From Candidatus Aminicenantes bacterium UBA647 (GTDB lineage Bacteria > Acidobacteriota > Aminicenantia > UBA2199), in assembly GCA_002299555.1 (NCBI GenBank), contig DBOL01000025.1, positions 1-64,000 on the forward strand: DNA of 64,000 nucleotides, written 5' to 3'. This document shows, piece after piece, positions 34,688 to 44,347 of this stretch (within the stretch, counting starts at the first letter, position 1; the number at the start of each line of letters is the position of its first letter). The notes under the pieces are model-generated. The model saw nothing but the letters and a program-made list of their open reading frames with translations, was not told the origin of the DNA and did no database searches. Both the position numbers and the translations under genes were made by a program.

Positions 34688-34996
34688 ATGAAAAAAATTA
34701 TTCTGTATTCAATAGTATTAATACTGGTATTGTCTTTAACAGCATGTGTGGCAGGGCCGAACCCAATGAAAGACAAAGCAGATGAAGATGGGAAAATTGC
34801 AGGATTCTGGAGAGGTATGTGGCACGGTTTCATTGCCCCTGTCACCTTCATCATTTCCATCTTTAGTAGTAAGGTTACATTTTATGAAGTTCACAACAAC
34901 GGTGCCTGGTACAATTTCGGGTTCGTCCTCGCAGCCGGTCTTTTCTTAAGCGGCGGAATTCTGGGACGAAAGAAAGATAAAAAAAAGAAGTGTTGA
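34688..34996 (+). CDS. Small lipoprotein with a C-terminal membrane helix
   Basis: The 102-aa product has a lipobox (LTAC, Cys about 20) and the segment FWRGMWHGFIAPVTFIISIF, followed by a C-terminal helix (about 76-93) and a basic tail. Small proteins with the W-R-G-x-W-H-G-x-x-A-P pattern are widespread but uncharacterised. It lies 46 bases after the BNR lipoprotein in the same direction and may be co-transcribed. Function unknown. Confidence 0.72.
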   Translation: MKKIILYSIVLILVLSLTACVAGPNPMKDKADEDGKIAGFWRGMWHGFIAPVTFIISIFSSKVTFYEVHNNGAWYNFGFVLAAGLFLSGGILGRKKDKKKKC

Positions 34997-35040
34997 AAAT
35001 AAAAATATAAATTGTTTCTTATTGATTTGAGTGGAAAAAG

Positions 35041-35113
35041 TACACCCGGAGAGACTCGAACTCCCAGCCTACTGATTAGAAGTCAGTTGCTCTATCCATT
35101 GAGCTACGGGTGC
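35041..35113 (-). tRNA. tRNA-Arg (anticodon TCT)
   Basis: On the minus strand the 73-base cloverleaf has acceptor GCACCCG/CGGGTGT, D stem GCTC/GAGC and anticodon stem CTGAC with anticodon TCT in loop TTCTAA. The T arm is GGGAG-TTCGAGT-CTCTC (G-U pair tolerated). No CCA is encoded. It reads AGA/AGG and lies 15 bases after tRNA-Pro, almost certainly on the rpsU transcript. Confidence 0.95.
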
Positions 35114-35128
35114 ATTGTGAATTAAAAA

Positions 35129-35202
35129 TCGGGGCGGCAGGGTTCGAACCTGCGACCCTCGGTTCCCAAAACCGATACTCTACCAGACTGAGCCACGCCC
35201 CG
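35129..35202 (-). tRNA. tRNA-Pro (anticodon TGG)
   Basis: On the minus strand the 74-base gene begins CGGGGCG, pairing with CGCCCCG. The D arm is GGCTCAGTCTGG and the anticodon stem TCGGT/ACCGA encloses loop TTTGGGA with anticodon TGG. The T arm is GCAGG-TTCGAAC-CCTGC. Discriminator A, no encoded CCA. It lies 8 bases after the rpsU stop. Confidence 0.95.
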
Positions 35203-35210
35203 AAATGTTT

Positions 35211-35414
35211 TTACAGGTCAGTTATCTCTCTACGCATTCTTTTGCGCATTCTTTTCTGTGCCTGGGCTATCTTCAGTCTTTTCCGTTCACCCGGTTTTAG
35301 GTAAACTGCATGTTTTTTGATCTCTTTGATTATTGCTTCAGTCTGTACTTTTCTCTTGAATCTTCTGAAAGCGCCATCAAACGATTCACCCGGTCTTACT
35401 TCAACACTAGCCAA
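35211..35414 (-). CDS. rpsU: 30S ribosomal protein bS21
   Basis: The 67-aa protein matches bS21: VEVRPGESFDGAFRRFKRKVQ at the start and a basic KPGERKRLKIAQAQKRMRKR tail. bS21 sits on the 30S platform and aids initiation. The start codon is TTG, preceded by GGTGGTGA; there is no better in-frame ATG. A strong promoter lies at 35449-35477 and the transcript continues into tRNA-Pro(TGG) and tRNA-Arg(TCT). Confidence 0.95.
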   Translation of the reverse strand: MASVEVRPGESFDGAFRRFKRKVQTEAIIKEIKKHAVYLKPGERKRLKIAQAQKRMRKRMRREITDL

Positions 35415-35448
35415 GATTAATCACCACCTTTTTTTTAAGAATGGGATA

Positions 35449-35477
35449 TTTATACTCTATTTCCTATACCCTGTCAA
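35449..35477 (-). promoter_or_regulatory. Strong promoter of rpsU-tRNA operon
   Basis: On the minus strand, TTGACA (35477-35472) and TATAAA (35454-35449) are separated by 17 bases. Transcription would start near 35442, leaving a leader of about 28 bases before rpsU. Confidence 0.7.
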
Positions 35478-35564
35478 GAATTATGGCCCCCTCGTTTCAT
35501 GGGACGCTGACTTCTTTATCCCTGTTCACCTGTATATAAAATAACTCAGGCAAAGGGTGGGGGG

Positions 35565-38306
35565 TTATTTGATCTTCCACCCTTTTTTATTAAATATATC
35601 TTCTATCTTTTTGCTCTTATATTTTTTTACAAAATCATCCCACTTCCCGGAAATATTCCTGAAGTAATTTTCTGCTTCCTCCTTTTCAAAGAAGTGTTTC
35701 AAAAAAACTTTTTCCCCCTCAAACTCCGGCACAGAATAGAAAAGGAATTTTTCCTTCTCTTTACCTTTTCCTCCTGTAAATTCTACCGGGAAAGGAACAT
35801 CCTCAATCAACTCCATCTCCCCCGGCTTCCTTTCTGTTTTCCATTTCTCCATAAATAATTTTTCTTTTTTCCACCGGTTGAATGAATAGACCGCATAATC
35901 CCAGTCCTCAAATTTCCTTTTTCCGAGGACAACACCACACGGTTCTCCTGTCGGTAGGAGCAGGGCTTCCCTTTCAATATTTTCAAACCCGGCAAAACTG
36001 AAATTGAGGAATGGTTTTCCCCTGAAATATTCCACTTTATGCATTTTCTCTTCTATTTCAACCTCTTCCGGCCAGTTCATCTTTTTTAAATTCGAAATAA
36101 TCAGAGGAGGAAGGATCTCCCCGAGGGTAACTGTTGAGAATTCAGTATGGAAATTAAAAAATATATCCAGATCGGGATTGTTAAGATCATTTTGTATTTT
36201 ATTAATAAGATATTGTTCCCAATAAAATTTAAACGGCCTGAAATTATATTTTACCAGCCTCTTAACTTCATTATATTTTTTTTCCAACAATACACTTCTT
36301 TCTGATAACTTATACTTCCTCCCGTTATCTTCCCACCATATCAATACTTCCGGGGCAACACTTTTTCTGACATCCGGATCCTTCAGGTCAGGAACTGTGC
36401 TGAATTGAGATAAACACTTTCCACCGAACCAGATCGAATTATAAAGTGAGATAATATTTTTTTCCGATCTGACCTCCGTTTCCTTCTTATAACTAAAGGG
36501 CTTAAGTTCATCCAATATTTTAAAAGATATTTCTGATGAAAAAGTTATTAATGCTATTGTATATTTCTCCCTCTCTCCACTGAACCGGTTCTCCCTCTCA
36601 ATGGTAAGATCAAAAGGATATCCGGCAACCATTTCCGGGAGGGTTTCGAACATGACCGATTTTCTGTCAAGCTGCCTCTCTTCTTCACCCTCAAAATAGC
36701 TCTTCCCTGTTTTTGTATATACATGATCAATAAATGAAGAAAGAATACTCCTGTAAAGATCTTTATAATTAACATCACTTTTATTCGTCTGTTTCCATGA
36801 ATCAATGAACAACCGCTTCTTAAGCTCTTTGTAAATATCTTTTGCGAGAGAAAGACTTTTAAAATTTATGATCTTTTTATATTTTGATGAAGAATTCCAG
36901 AGATGAAGCTGATTGATAAGGTCTGACAACCATAAGTCGGAATATGTTTTCTCTCCTGCAAAATCTTTACTGACTATCCCTTTGGACTCCAGTATGGCTA
37001 TCAATTTCAGGCCCATATCCATTGTTCCGGGAGTACTTTTCTGAACCTCGATCAGGAATCTTGCTCCTCTGGTAGAGACAGGAAGTTCAGCCATCTTTTT
37101 CCCGTCCTCTGTTATTTCCCCTTCATCTGAAACGGCTCCGAAGATCTTCAGATTATCGATAGCCTTATAAATCAGGGTTTTTTTTGGAGAGTGAAAATAT
37201 GGAAAGTCAAGTGGAGAGATCCCCCATTTTAGCAACCTTAAAACTACAGATTCCAGATTTAATCTTCTGATCTCAGGCTCGGGGAATTCTTCTCTCTCCT
37301 CTATCGGGATATCTGAGCAAAGAATATATGTCCCATCTTTAACCCTTCCGGCCCGTCCTGCTCTCTGCAGACAATCAGACCTTGATATTTCAACCGGGTG
37401 TAACCCCTCAATACCTTTTATGTTATGGATCTCTTTTTTTACGCCATCATCAATTACACCATCAATATCATCGATCGTAAGGCTGGTCTGTGCAATATCG
37501 GTCGCCACAACCACTTTCGGGTCCTTGTAATGTGCAAATACCTTTGACTGTTCATTTATGGTCAGTCCGGAATGAAGAGGGAGAATAACAACTCTCATCT
37601 CATCTTCATCCAGAGTTCTTTTTAAAAGATCGATGAACTCACTGATCTCCCCTTTGCCAGGAAGGAAAACGAGGACATTCTTCCCCGCTTCAACCATCTG
37701 TATTGTATCTGAAAGCAAAAAGTGGGAACTATTATTGTGAATAGTTACCGGGAATCCCCTCCCCGGAACAGAAATAACAGGGGCATTATTAAAATATTTT
37801 GAAAGCTTTGCAGCCTGAAGCGTAGCACTCATTATTACAACTCTTTTGTTACGCTTTTTATAGAAACCGTTAACAAGTCTTTTTTTTACTATTCCGATAA
37901 GAACTTCCTGATTAAGATTCCATTCATGGATCTCATCAAGCAGCAGCACATCATAATCAAGTTTTCCCCTGATCTCATTGATCATCTGAACACCATCGGT
38001 AAGATAGAGTAAAGTAGTTTTTTTTGTCTTTTTCTTTTCGAAACCTGTCTGAAAACCAATCTCATCTCCCCACTTTGTCCCTGTATATCCTGAAAGAAAG
38101 TACGAAAGCGATCTGGCTGCTATCCTTCTCGGCTGGGTAATGTTTACCTTCCTGCCACTTTCATGGAGCCAGAGTGGAACTCTTGTGGATTTACCTGCAC
38201 CGGTCTCAGCAGTCAGGATAGTTATTATATTTGTTTTGATACTATCTTCGATCTCAGATCGATAATTATCGATCGGCAGGAGAGAGGTCTCTTCACTCAT
38301 CACCAT
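35565..38306 (-). CDS. DEIH-box ATP-dependent helicase, HrpA/HrpB-like
   Basis: The 913-aa protein is a DEAH-family superfamily 2 helicase. Walker A is AETGAGKST (about residues 32-40), motif Ia TQPRRIAARS, motif II DEIH, motif III SATLQ and motif VI QRAGRAGR. An HA2-type winged-helix/ratchet region follows (about 370-460). The C-terminal half is HrpA-like. Bacterial HrpA/HrpB enzymes act in RNA metabolism and stalled-ribosome rescue. The start overlaps the rarA stop by 14 bases (or 8 if the second ATG at 38300 is used). It is shorter than typical HrpA (about 1300 aa), so the gene symbol is left open. Confidence 0.88.
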   Translation of the reverse strand: MVMSEETSLLPIDNYRSEIEDSIKTNIITILTAETGAGKSTRVPLWLHESGRKVNITQPRRIAARSLSYFLSGYTGTKWGDEIGFQTGFEKKKTKKTTLLYLTDGVQMINEIRGKLDYDVLLLDEIHEWNLNQEVLIGIVKKRLVNGFYKKRNKRVVIMSATLQAAKLSKYFNNAPVISVPGRGFPVTIHNNSSHFLLSDTIQMVEAGKNVLVFLPGKGEISEFIDLLKRTLDEDEMRVVILPLHSGLTINEQSKVFAHYKDPKVVVATDIAQTSLTIDDIDGVIDDGVKKEIHNIKGIEGLHPVEISRSDCLQRAGRAGRVKDGTYILCSDIPIEEREEFPEPEIRRLNLESVVLRLLKWGISPLDFPYFHSPKKTLIYKAIDNLKIFGAVSDEGEITEDGKKMAELPVSTRGARFLIEVQKSTPGTMDMGLKLIAILESKGIVSKDFAGEKTYSDLWLSDLINQLHLWNSSSKYKKIINFKSLSLAKDIYKELKKRLFIDSWKQTNKSDVNYKDLYRSILSSFIDHVYTKTGKSYFEGEEERQLDRKSVMFETLPEMVAGYPFDLTIERENRFSGEREKYTIALITFSSEISFKILDELKPFSYKKETEVRSEKNIISLYNSIWFGGKCLSQFSTVPDLKDPDVRKSVAPEVLIWWEDNGRKYKLSERSVLLEKKYNEVKRLVKYNFRPFKFYWEQYLINKIQNDLNNPDLDIFFNFHTEFSTVTLGEILPPLIISNLKKMNWPEEVEIEEKMHKVEYFRGKPFLNFSFAGFENIEREALLLPTGEPCGVVLGKRKFEDWDYAVYSFNRWKKEKLFMEKWKTERKPGEMELIEDVPFPVEFTGGKGKEKEKFLFYSVPEFEGEKVFLKHFFEKEEAENYFRNISGKWDDFVKKYKSKKIEDIFNKKGWKIK

Positions 38307-39615
38307 CTTTCCCCTTCAACTCTTCTTTAATTTTTTTCCAGTATTCGAGTCTCTCCCTGATCTTCTTTTCAAATCCCATCATGTTAGGTTCGAAAAATCC
38401 TGATTCATCCACACCTTCGGGCATTGTATTCATGGCAGTTGTTCTCTTGGGGTGATCATGCGCATATTCGTACCCCTTCCCCGCCCCTTTCCTTTTATTG
38501 AGAAAATTTGACGGATTTATTATATGGAAAGGCACTTTCGCATCTCCATACTTATCAATGAGCTTTTTCATCTTCTTTTCTGTCTTATATATAGAATTAC
38601 TCTTTGGAGCTGATGAAAGATATATAATTCCCTGAGCAAGAAAAAGATCTCCCTCCGGTGATCCCAAAGATTCGTATGCCTCTTTTATGTTCAGGCACAA
38701 AGGTAATGCTTCAAGATCAGCAAAGCCTATATCCTCAACTGATATTCTTATCATTCTCCTTATTATGAACAGAGGGTCCTCTCCACCCTCCATCATCCTG
38801 TAAAGCCAGAAAAGGGAAGCATCCGTGTCTGAATTCCGGACAGCTTTATGAAGAGCTGAAATATAAGCATATCTGTCATCGCCTGTCCTGTCATAAGATC
38901 CTATCTTCTTCTGAACAATATCCTGAACAAGCTGCCTGTCAGGTTCCTTCCCGTCTGATGCTGAATTAACGACCAATTCCAGAATGTTCAGCAGCCTCCT
39001 GCCGTCACCATTGCTATGATCAATGATCAGATCTCTTACATCGCTACCGACCTTGATTTTTATATCAGTTTTGTCACCGATGAACTTAATCCCTCTTTCA
39101 AAAATACTAACCAGGTTCTCCCGGGATAAGGGTGAAAATTCCAAGATCCTCAATCTTGACAGGAGAGCCCGATTCATCTTGTAAGCAGGATTTTCAGTTG
39201 TGGTCCCCATGAGGATCACATCTCCACTCTCTGCATAAGGGAGGAATGCGTCCTGGATATGCCTGTTAAAATGGTGAATCTCATCAACAAAAAGGACAAG
39301 TGGTTTCCCACCTACCTTCTTCATATCCGCCGCCTTTTTCATCAGTTCCCTGATCTCACCGATCTTTGACACTGTGGCGGAAAATTCAGATGAAGGGAGA
39401 TCCAGTTGTTTAACCAATATTCTGGATAATGTTGTTTTCCCGGTCCCGGGAGGCCCCCAGAATATCACAGAGCTGAGATATCCCCTGTCAATAAACGATC
39501 TTACGATCTTACCTTGTCCTGTCAGGTGTTCCTGACCGATAAATTCAGATATATTTTCAGGTCTGAGTTTGTCAGCCAGGGGAAATATATCTGCTCTTTC
39601 TTTTTTCTTACTCAT
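38293..39615 (-). CDS. rarA: Replication-associated recombination protein A (RarA/MgsA) AAA+ ATPase
   Basis: RarA is a clamp-loader-like AAA+ ATPase acting at stalled forks. The 440-aa product has IGQEHLTGQGK near the N-terminus, Walker A GPPGTGKTT (about 55-63), Walker B VDEIHHFN and sensor-1 region GTTTENP. The C-terminal tetramerisation part has RMIRISVEDIGFAD and KGAGKGYEYAHDHP. The ATG at 39615 is preferred to TTG 39621. It begins a few bases after purL and overlaps the helicase, forming purL-rarA-helicase. Confidence 0.93.
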   Translation of the reverse strand: MSKKKERADIFPLADKLRPENISEFIGQEHLTGQGKIVRSFIDRGYLSSVIFWGPPGTGKTTLSRILVKQLDLPSSEFSATVSKIGEIRELMKKAADMKKVGGKPLVLFVDEIHHFNRHIQDAFLPYAESGDVILMGTTTENPAYKMNRALLSRLRILEFSPLSRENLVSIFERGIKFIGDKTDIKIKVGSDVRDLIIDHSNGDGRRLLNILELVVNSASDGKEPDRQLVQDIVQKKIGSYDRTGDDRYAYISALHKAVRNSDTDASLFWLYRMMEGGEDPLFIIRRMIRISVEDIGFADLEALPLCLNIKEAYESLGSPEGDLFLAQGIIYLSSAPKSNSIYKTEKKMKKLIDKYGDAKVPFHIINPSNFLNKRKGAGKGYEYAHDHPKRTTAMNTMPEGVDESGFFEPNMMGFEKKIRERLEYWKKIKEELKGKDGDE

Positions 39616-39622
39616 GTTCAAA

Positions 39623-42600
39623 TTATTTAAAATATTCTATTCCAGACTCAAATATCTTCTGAAATTTGTTTCCGGGAATGTTTTTAAAAGTACCGTAAGT
39701 CACCCTCTCCGAGTGTCCCATTTTCCCTAATATCCGGCCATCCGGGCTAGTCATTCCTTCTACCGCATAGTCTGAACCATTAGGGTTGAATTTGATATCA
39801 TAAGTTAGATTACCATCAGGATCGGTATATTGTGTCGCGATCTGTCCGCTTGTCTCCAATTGCATTATCAAATTATCATCTGCAGAAAAACGCCCTTCAC
39901 CATGTGAAACAGGAATAGTATGTATGTCCCCGACTTCAGACCGGAGGAACCAGGGAGACAGAACAGATGTTACTCTTGTGTTGACCATTGTTGAAACATG
40001 GCGCCCGAGTGAATTAAACGTAAGAGTAGGTGAATCCTCGTTCAGATCTCTTATTTCTCCATACGGGAGTAGTCCCAATTTGATCAATGCCTGAAAACCA
40101 TTACAAATCCCCAACATCAATCCACCCCTTTTATCAATTAGTCCGGAAACAGCTTCATTTACATGTGGATTCCGGAATACTGCGGCTATAAATTTCCCGG
40201 AACCATCCGGTTCATCTCCTGCGGAAAAACCGCCGGGAATCGATATAATCTGGGAGTTGTCAATAGCATCAGTAAGCCTGGCAATAGAGATTTTAATATT
40301 TTCAGCATTCAGGTTATTAAAAACGAGTATCTCTGCAATACCACCTGCCCTCTCAAATGCTCTGGCAGTATCATATTCACAATTCGTTCCGGGAAAAACA
40401 GGTATAACGATCCTGGGCTTCCCGAATTTCGAAATAGTTTTTACAGTTCCTCTTTTTGTGTACAATCTTGTTTCCGGACTCTCTTTCTTTGACGAGATCA
40501 TTGTAGGAAATACTTTTTCAAGTGTTACTCCGGAAACATTTATCAGATCTTCAACATTTAAACTTTCCTCTCCGGATTCAATAACCCCTGTGTTTGTCAC
40601 TTTCCCCAATAGTTTACAATTTCCCGGATCATGATCGAGATCCCCTTCAACTTCAAAGATTATCGATCCATAGTCAGGAGAAAATAATTTTTCATGTTCA
40701 ATATCCTTTTCAAATCTGAACCCCTTTTTATTTCCTTTACACATTCTGAACAATGAGTATGCGACCCCGCCTTCACCTACACTTGCAGCGGAGACGATCT
40801 TCCCCTTCTTTATCTGCTTATTTATATATTTGTACCCTTCTTTTAAGCATTTATAGTCTGGCATTTCAAATATATCTCTTTCACACTTGAACAGGTAGAC
40901 CTGGTTCTTTCCATTTTTAAATTCAGGAGAAATTATATCTTTTACATCTGCTGTTTCTACTGCAAAAGTGATCAAAGTAGGAGGCACATTCAAATCCATG
41001 AATGATCCTGACATACTGTCCTTCCCCCCTATTGCAGCAATACCGAAATGGCGATGAGCCGTGAACGCACCTGTAAGAGCTGAAAATGGTTTTCCCCATT
41101 TCGCCGGGTCCTTTCCTAATTTTTCAAAATATTCCTGCAACGATGTCCTTATTCCTGAGAAATCCCCTCCGGTTGCAACGATTTTTGAGATTGCCTCCAC
41201 TACAGAATAATAAGCTCCATGAAACGGACTCCACGATGATAGCCTGGGGTTGAATCCAAAACTCATAAGTGTCGCTGTCGTTGTCTCACCATTCAATACG
41301 GGAATCTTTGCCGCCATTGCATCAATATCTGTGTTCTCATATCTCCCGCCCAACGGCATCAATACAGTACCCGCACCTATGGTACTGTCAAACCTCTCGA
41401 TCAGCCCTTTCTGACTTCCACGATTGAGATCCGACAGCATATTGATCCATGTACTCCTGGAAAACCCGTTTTTCTGACTCAGGTCATATTTCCTGAAATA
41501 ATTATCCTTTTCTTCAGGTGGATCAACAAAAACAGATGTAGACTGTCTGACTCCGTTAGAATCAAGAAACTGTCTCCCGATATCTACGATAAGATCTCCT
41601 CTCCAATACATCTTCAATCTGTTTTCATCAGTAACTTCCGCTATCTGAACAGCAATAAGATTCTCATCTTCAGCAAATTCAAGTGCCTTCTTTACGTCTT
41701 CACTTTTTATGACTACAGCCATCCGCTCCTGAGATTCTGAAAGTGCAAGTTCTGTACCGTCAAGACCTTCATATTTTTTTGGAACTTTGTCCAGATCTAT
41801 CCTCAAGCCCGAAGCCAGTTCACCGATCGCAACTGAAACTCCTCCTGCACCAAAATCATTTGATTTTTTTATAAGTCTTGTAAAACCTGGTTCACGAAAC
41901 AGCCTCTGCAACTTCCTCTCTTCAGGTGGATTTCCCTTTTGTACTTCTGCTCCTGCTGTAATGATCGAACTTTCATCATGTCCCTTCGATGATCCTGTAG
42001 CACCACCAATTCCATCCCGCCCGGTTTTCCCGCCAATCAGAAGGATCACATCTCCTTTTTCCGGTTCCTCTCTTACAACATTCTCTTTAGGAACCGCACC
42101 GACCACTGCACCGACCTCCATCCTTTTCGCTACATAACCATCATCATATATTTCAAATACTTTACCTGTTGCCAATCCGATCTGATTCCCATATGAGCTA
42201 TAGCCTCTGGCCGCTTCAGTAGTGATCTTTCGCTGAGGCAATTTCCCCGGGATCGTTTCAGAAACACTCTTTCTGGGATCACCTGACCCGGTTACCCTCA
42301 TCGCCTGATAAACATATGACCTGCCGGAGAGTGGATCACGAATTGCGCCTCCTAGGCAGGTCGCAGCTCCCCCGAAGGGTTCTATTTCCGTGGGATGATT
42401 ATGGGTCTCATTCTTGAACATTATAAGCCATCTTTCTCTATTACCATCTACAATAACATCTCTCTCAATACTACAGGCGTTTATTTCACCGGAGATCTCC
42501 ATGTCATCCAGCAACCCATCCGCCCTGAGCTCTTTCATACTCAGAGTTGCAATAGACATCAGTGTTAACTTTCTCTCTTTACCACTATAGACCTTGCTGA

Positions 42601-43381
42601 AAGATCTAAGCAGATCGTCATAACTATTCTTTACAGGTTCGTTAAAATGGCCCGACCCGATCTTCACTTTCTCAATCTCTGTCTCGAAAGTTGTATGCCT
42701 GCAATGGTCAGACCAATATGTATCAAGGATCTTTATTTCTGTTATTGTAGGATCTCTCTTCTCTTCCTCTGAAAAATATTCTCTGGTGAAAATAATATCA
42801 TCAAGCGACATTGCCAGTCCATTGGTCTTTCTGAACTCGTCAAGTTCAACATCCCCCATTATTCTGAATGAATCAATGATCTTTATATTTTCCGGTTTTC
42901 TGAATGACCTTGCCAGACTTTCAGGCTTTTCAAATGCTGCCTCCCTGGAATCAACAGGGTTTATCAGATATTTTTTTATTTTTTTTAATTCTTTACCGTC
43001 CGGAATGCCGGTGAAAACATAGATCCTTGCTGTCAGAACAACAGGCCTCTCCTGAAGAGTTATTATCTGGATAGCTTGTGATGCAGAGTCTCCCCGCTGG
43101 TCATACTGGCCGGGAAGATATTCAACACCAAGCATAGATTCGGCCTCTTTAAGTTCAAGTTGTTCAAAATGGACAATATCAACCGGAGGCTCTGAAAAAA
43201 CCTGTGTAACTGCATTGGAAAATTCTTCATCTATAAGTCCTGACACATCATATCTGGAAATTATCCTGAGTGAATTCAGGTTCTCGATCTCAAGATTTTC
43301 TCTAATATCATTTAAAAGATTTTGAGACTCTGTATCATATCCTGATTTTTTTTCTACAAATATCCTTCTCACTTCCGGCAT
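39623..43381 (-). CDS. purL: Phosphoribosylformylglycinamidine synthase, large fused form
   Basis: This enzyme converts FGAR, ATP and glutamine to FGAM in purine synthesis. At 1252 aa it is the long single-chain form, with PurS-, PurL- and PurQ-like parts together. Visible landmarks are NETHNHPTEIEPFGGAATC (ATP/substrate site) and GGKDSMSGSF. The C-terminal class I glutaminase has FPGTNCEYDTARAF, GGFSAGDEPDG, the nucleophile Cys in MLGICNGFQ and the His in SHGEGRF. It is followed within a few bases by rarA. An extended -10 promoter precedes it. Confidence 0.96.
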   Translation of the reverse strand: MPEVRRIFVEKKSGYDTESQNLLNDIRENLEIENLNSLRIISRYDVSGLIDEEFSNAVTQVFSEPPVDIVHFEQLELKEAESMLGVEYLPGQYDQRGDSASQAIQIITLQERPVVLTARIYVFTGIPDGKELKKIKKYLINPVDSREAAFEKPESLARSFRKPENIKIIDSFRIMGDVELDEFRKTNGLAMSLDDIIFTREYFSEEEKRDPTITEIKILDTYWSDHCRHTTFETEIEKVKIGSGHFNEPVKNSYDDLLRSFSKVYSGKERKLTLMSIATLSMKELRADGLLDDMEISGEINACSIERDVIVDGNRERWLIMFKNETHNHPTEIEPFGGAATCLGGAIRDPLSGRSYVYQAMRVTGSGDPRKSVSETIPGKLPQRKITTEAARGYSSYGNQIGLATGKVFEIYDDGYVAKRMEVGAVVGAVPKENVVREEPEKGDVILLIGGKTGRDGIGGATGSSKGHDESSIITAGAEVQKGNPPEERKLQRLFREPGFTRLIKKSNDFGAGGVSVAIGELASGLRIDLDKVPKKYEGLDGTELALSESQERMAVVIKSEDVKKALEFAEDENLIAVQIAEVTDENRLKMYWRGDLIVDIGRQFLDSNGVRQSTSVFVDPPEEKDNYFRKYDLSQKNGFSRSTWINMLSDLNRGSQKGLIERFDSTIGAGTVLMPLGGRYENTDIDAMAAKIPVLNGETTTATLMSFGFNPRLSSWSPFHGAYYSVVEAISKIVATGGDFSGIRTSLQEYFEKLGKDPAKWGKPFSALTGAFTAHRHFGIAAIGGKDSMSGSFMDLNVPPTLITFAVETADVKDIISPEFKNGKNQVYLFKCERDIFEMPDYKCLKEGYKYINKQIKKGKIVSAASVGEGGVAYSLFRMCKGNKKGFRFEKDIEHEKLFSPDYGSIIFEVEGDLDHDPGNCKLLGKVTNTGVIESGEESLNVEDLINVSGVTLEKVFPTMISSKKESPETRLYTKRGTVKTISKFGKPRIVIPVFPGTNCEYDTARAFERAGGIAEILVFNNLNAENIKISIARLTDAIDNSQIISIPGGFSAGDEPDGSGKFIAAVFRNPHVNEAVSGLIDKRGGLMLGICNGFQALIKLGLLPYGEIRDLNEDSPTLTFNSLGRHVSTMVNTRVTSVLSPWFLRSEVGDIHTIPVSHGEGRFSADDNLIMQLETSGQIATQYTDPDGNLTYDIKFNPNGSDYAVEGMTSPDGRILGKMGHSERVTYGTFKNIPGNKFQKIFESGIEYFK

Positions 43382-43398
43382 GGGTTCCCTCTGATAAA

Positions 43399-43407
43399 AT
43401 TATACCA
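43399..43407 (-). promoter_or_regulatory. Extended -10 element before purL
   Basis: The minus strand reads TGGTATAAT here, an extended -10 (TGnTATAAT). The predicted start near 43392 leaves a leader of only about 10 bases. No clear -35 hexamer and no purine riboswitch were seen in the 49-bp gap. Confidence 0.4.
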
Positions 43408-43430
43408 CAGGGCTTCAATTTTAACATTCT

Positions 43431-44294
43431 CTAACTACCGTCCCATCCGGAGATTCTGGCCATCAGCCACCAGAAAGCTTTCCCTTTGTTTTCACAGCTT
43501 TTATAAGTAGTATGACCTGCTTCATCTCCATTATATTCAGGATGCTCAAGTGGGATTCCATTCTCCATGTGCTGTTCTCCGTTGTACCAGCAGTCAAGAT
43601 CAGCAAAATCAAAAAGTACTTTGTTATTATCCCTGCAATATTGCCGGATCTGTTCATTCCGGTCATACCTGTTCCTGTCATTGGATTGAGCATTTCCCGT
43701 CATATAGACAAAAATAACATCAGGATATTCTTCCTCAAGTTCAGATATATTCTGAAGATAATTCTCAACTTCAGAGGAGGAATAATAGTCCATTTGAGAG
43801 CACCAGGCAAAGATGCTCACATTAGCATTGTGAGTATTCAGCATATTCCTGGTCAAACCCAAACCCTCGGAAGATTCCCAGTACAGGCCGGGTGAAACAT
43901 AAGTTTCGCAATAACCCGAATAGGATTGTCCATCCATTAGAGACAGATATTCTGTTGTATCAGGCATTGTGCAATTATCAGGATAATAATTATATTTCTG
44001 ACTTTTTTGTATTGATCCGGAAAAACTTCCACTCATCAGCCTTTCAAGGCCTGTTTTTATTTGACTGCCGTGAGAGGTATGACAATAATGGACATTTATT
44101 ATTTCTTTCACTTTATCGATCCATTCATCAGGTATTGAGGCCAGATCATTGGACGTATGATCAGCAATTATTGCTACAGTATCACCGGGAAGTTCACCAC
44201 TGTTATTATCTGCGGCCGGAGCTTCATCGACACTGCAATTTGTAACAGGAATAATCAATATAAAAATTAGAATGAAAAAATATATGAATTTCAT
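43431..44294 (-). CDS. Secreted lipoprotein, SGNH-like hypothetical
   Basis: The 287-aa product has a signal peptide with lipobox (VTNC, Cys about 20). The body contains INVHYCHTSHGSQIKTG, SIFAWCSQMDYYS and VIFVYMTGNAQSND and ends near YKSCENKGKAFWWLMARISGW. The block pattern (VYMTGNAQ, LFDFADLDCW) resembles SGNH-hydrolase-like secreted proteins, but a clear GDS block is missing. Function unknown. CGGAGGAG precedes the ATG. It lies between purB and purL in the same direction. Confidence 0.65.
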   Translation of the reverse strand: MKFIYFFILIFILIIPVTNCSVDEAPAADNNSGELPGDTVAIIADHTSNDLASIPDEWIDKVKEIINVHYCHTSHGSQIKTGLERLMSGSFSGSIQKSQKYNYYPDNCTMPDTTEYLSLMDGQSYSGYCETYVSPGLYWESSEGLGLTRNMLNTHNANVSIFAWCSQMDYYSSSEVENYLQNISELEEEYPDVIFVYMTGNAQSNDRNRYDRNEQIRQYCRDNNKVLFDFADLDCWYNGEQHMENGIPLEHPEYNGDEAGHTTYKSCENKGKAFWWLMARISGWDGS

Positions 44295-44347
44295 GAGATC
44301 TCCTCCGAGAATTAAATAAATATCCCGGAAAAATCTCTCAAATAAAA

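Noticed and set aside
35551..35584. Hairpin AAGGGTGG/CCACCCTT followed by T-run on the plus strand
   Set aside because: It includes the last codons of the minus-strand helicase, and no plus-strand transcript ends there. On the minus strand only a short T-run follows, so its role as a terminator is doubtful.
43512..44245. Two plus-strand open frames of 127 and 117 codons
   Set aside because: Antisense to the secreted lipoprotein at 43431-44294, which has a signal peptide, lipobox and strong ribosome-binding site.
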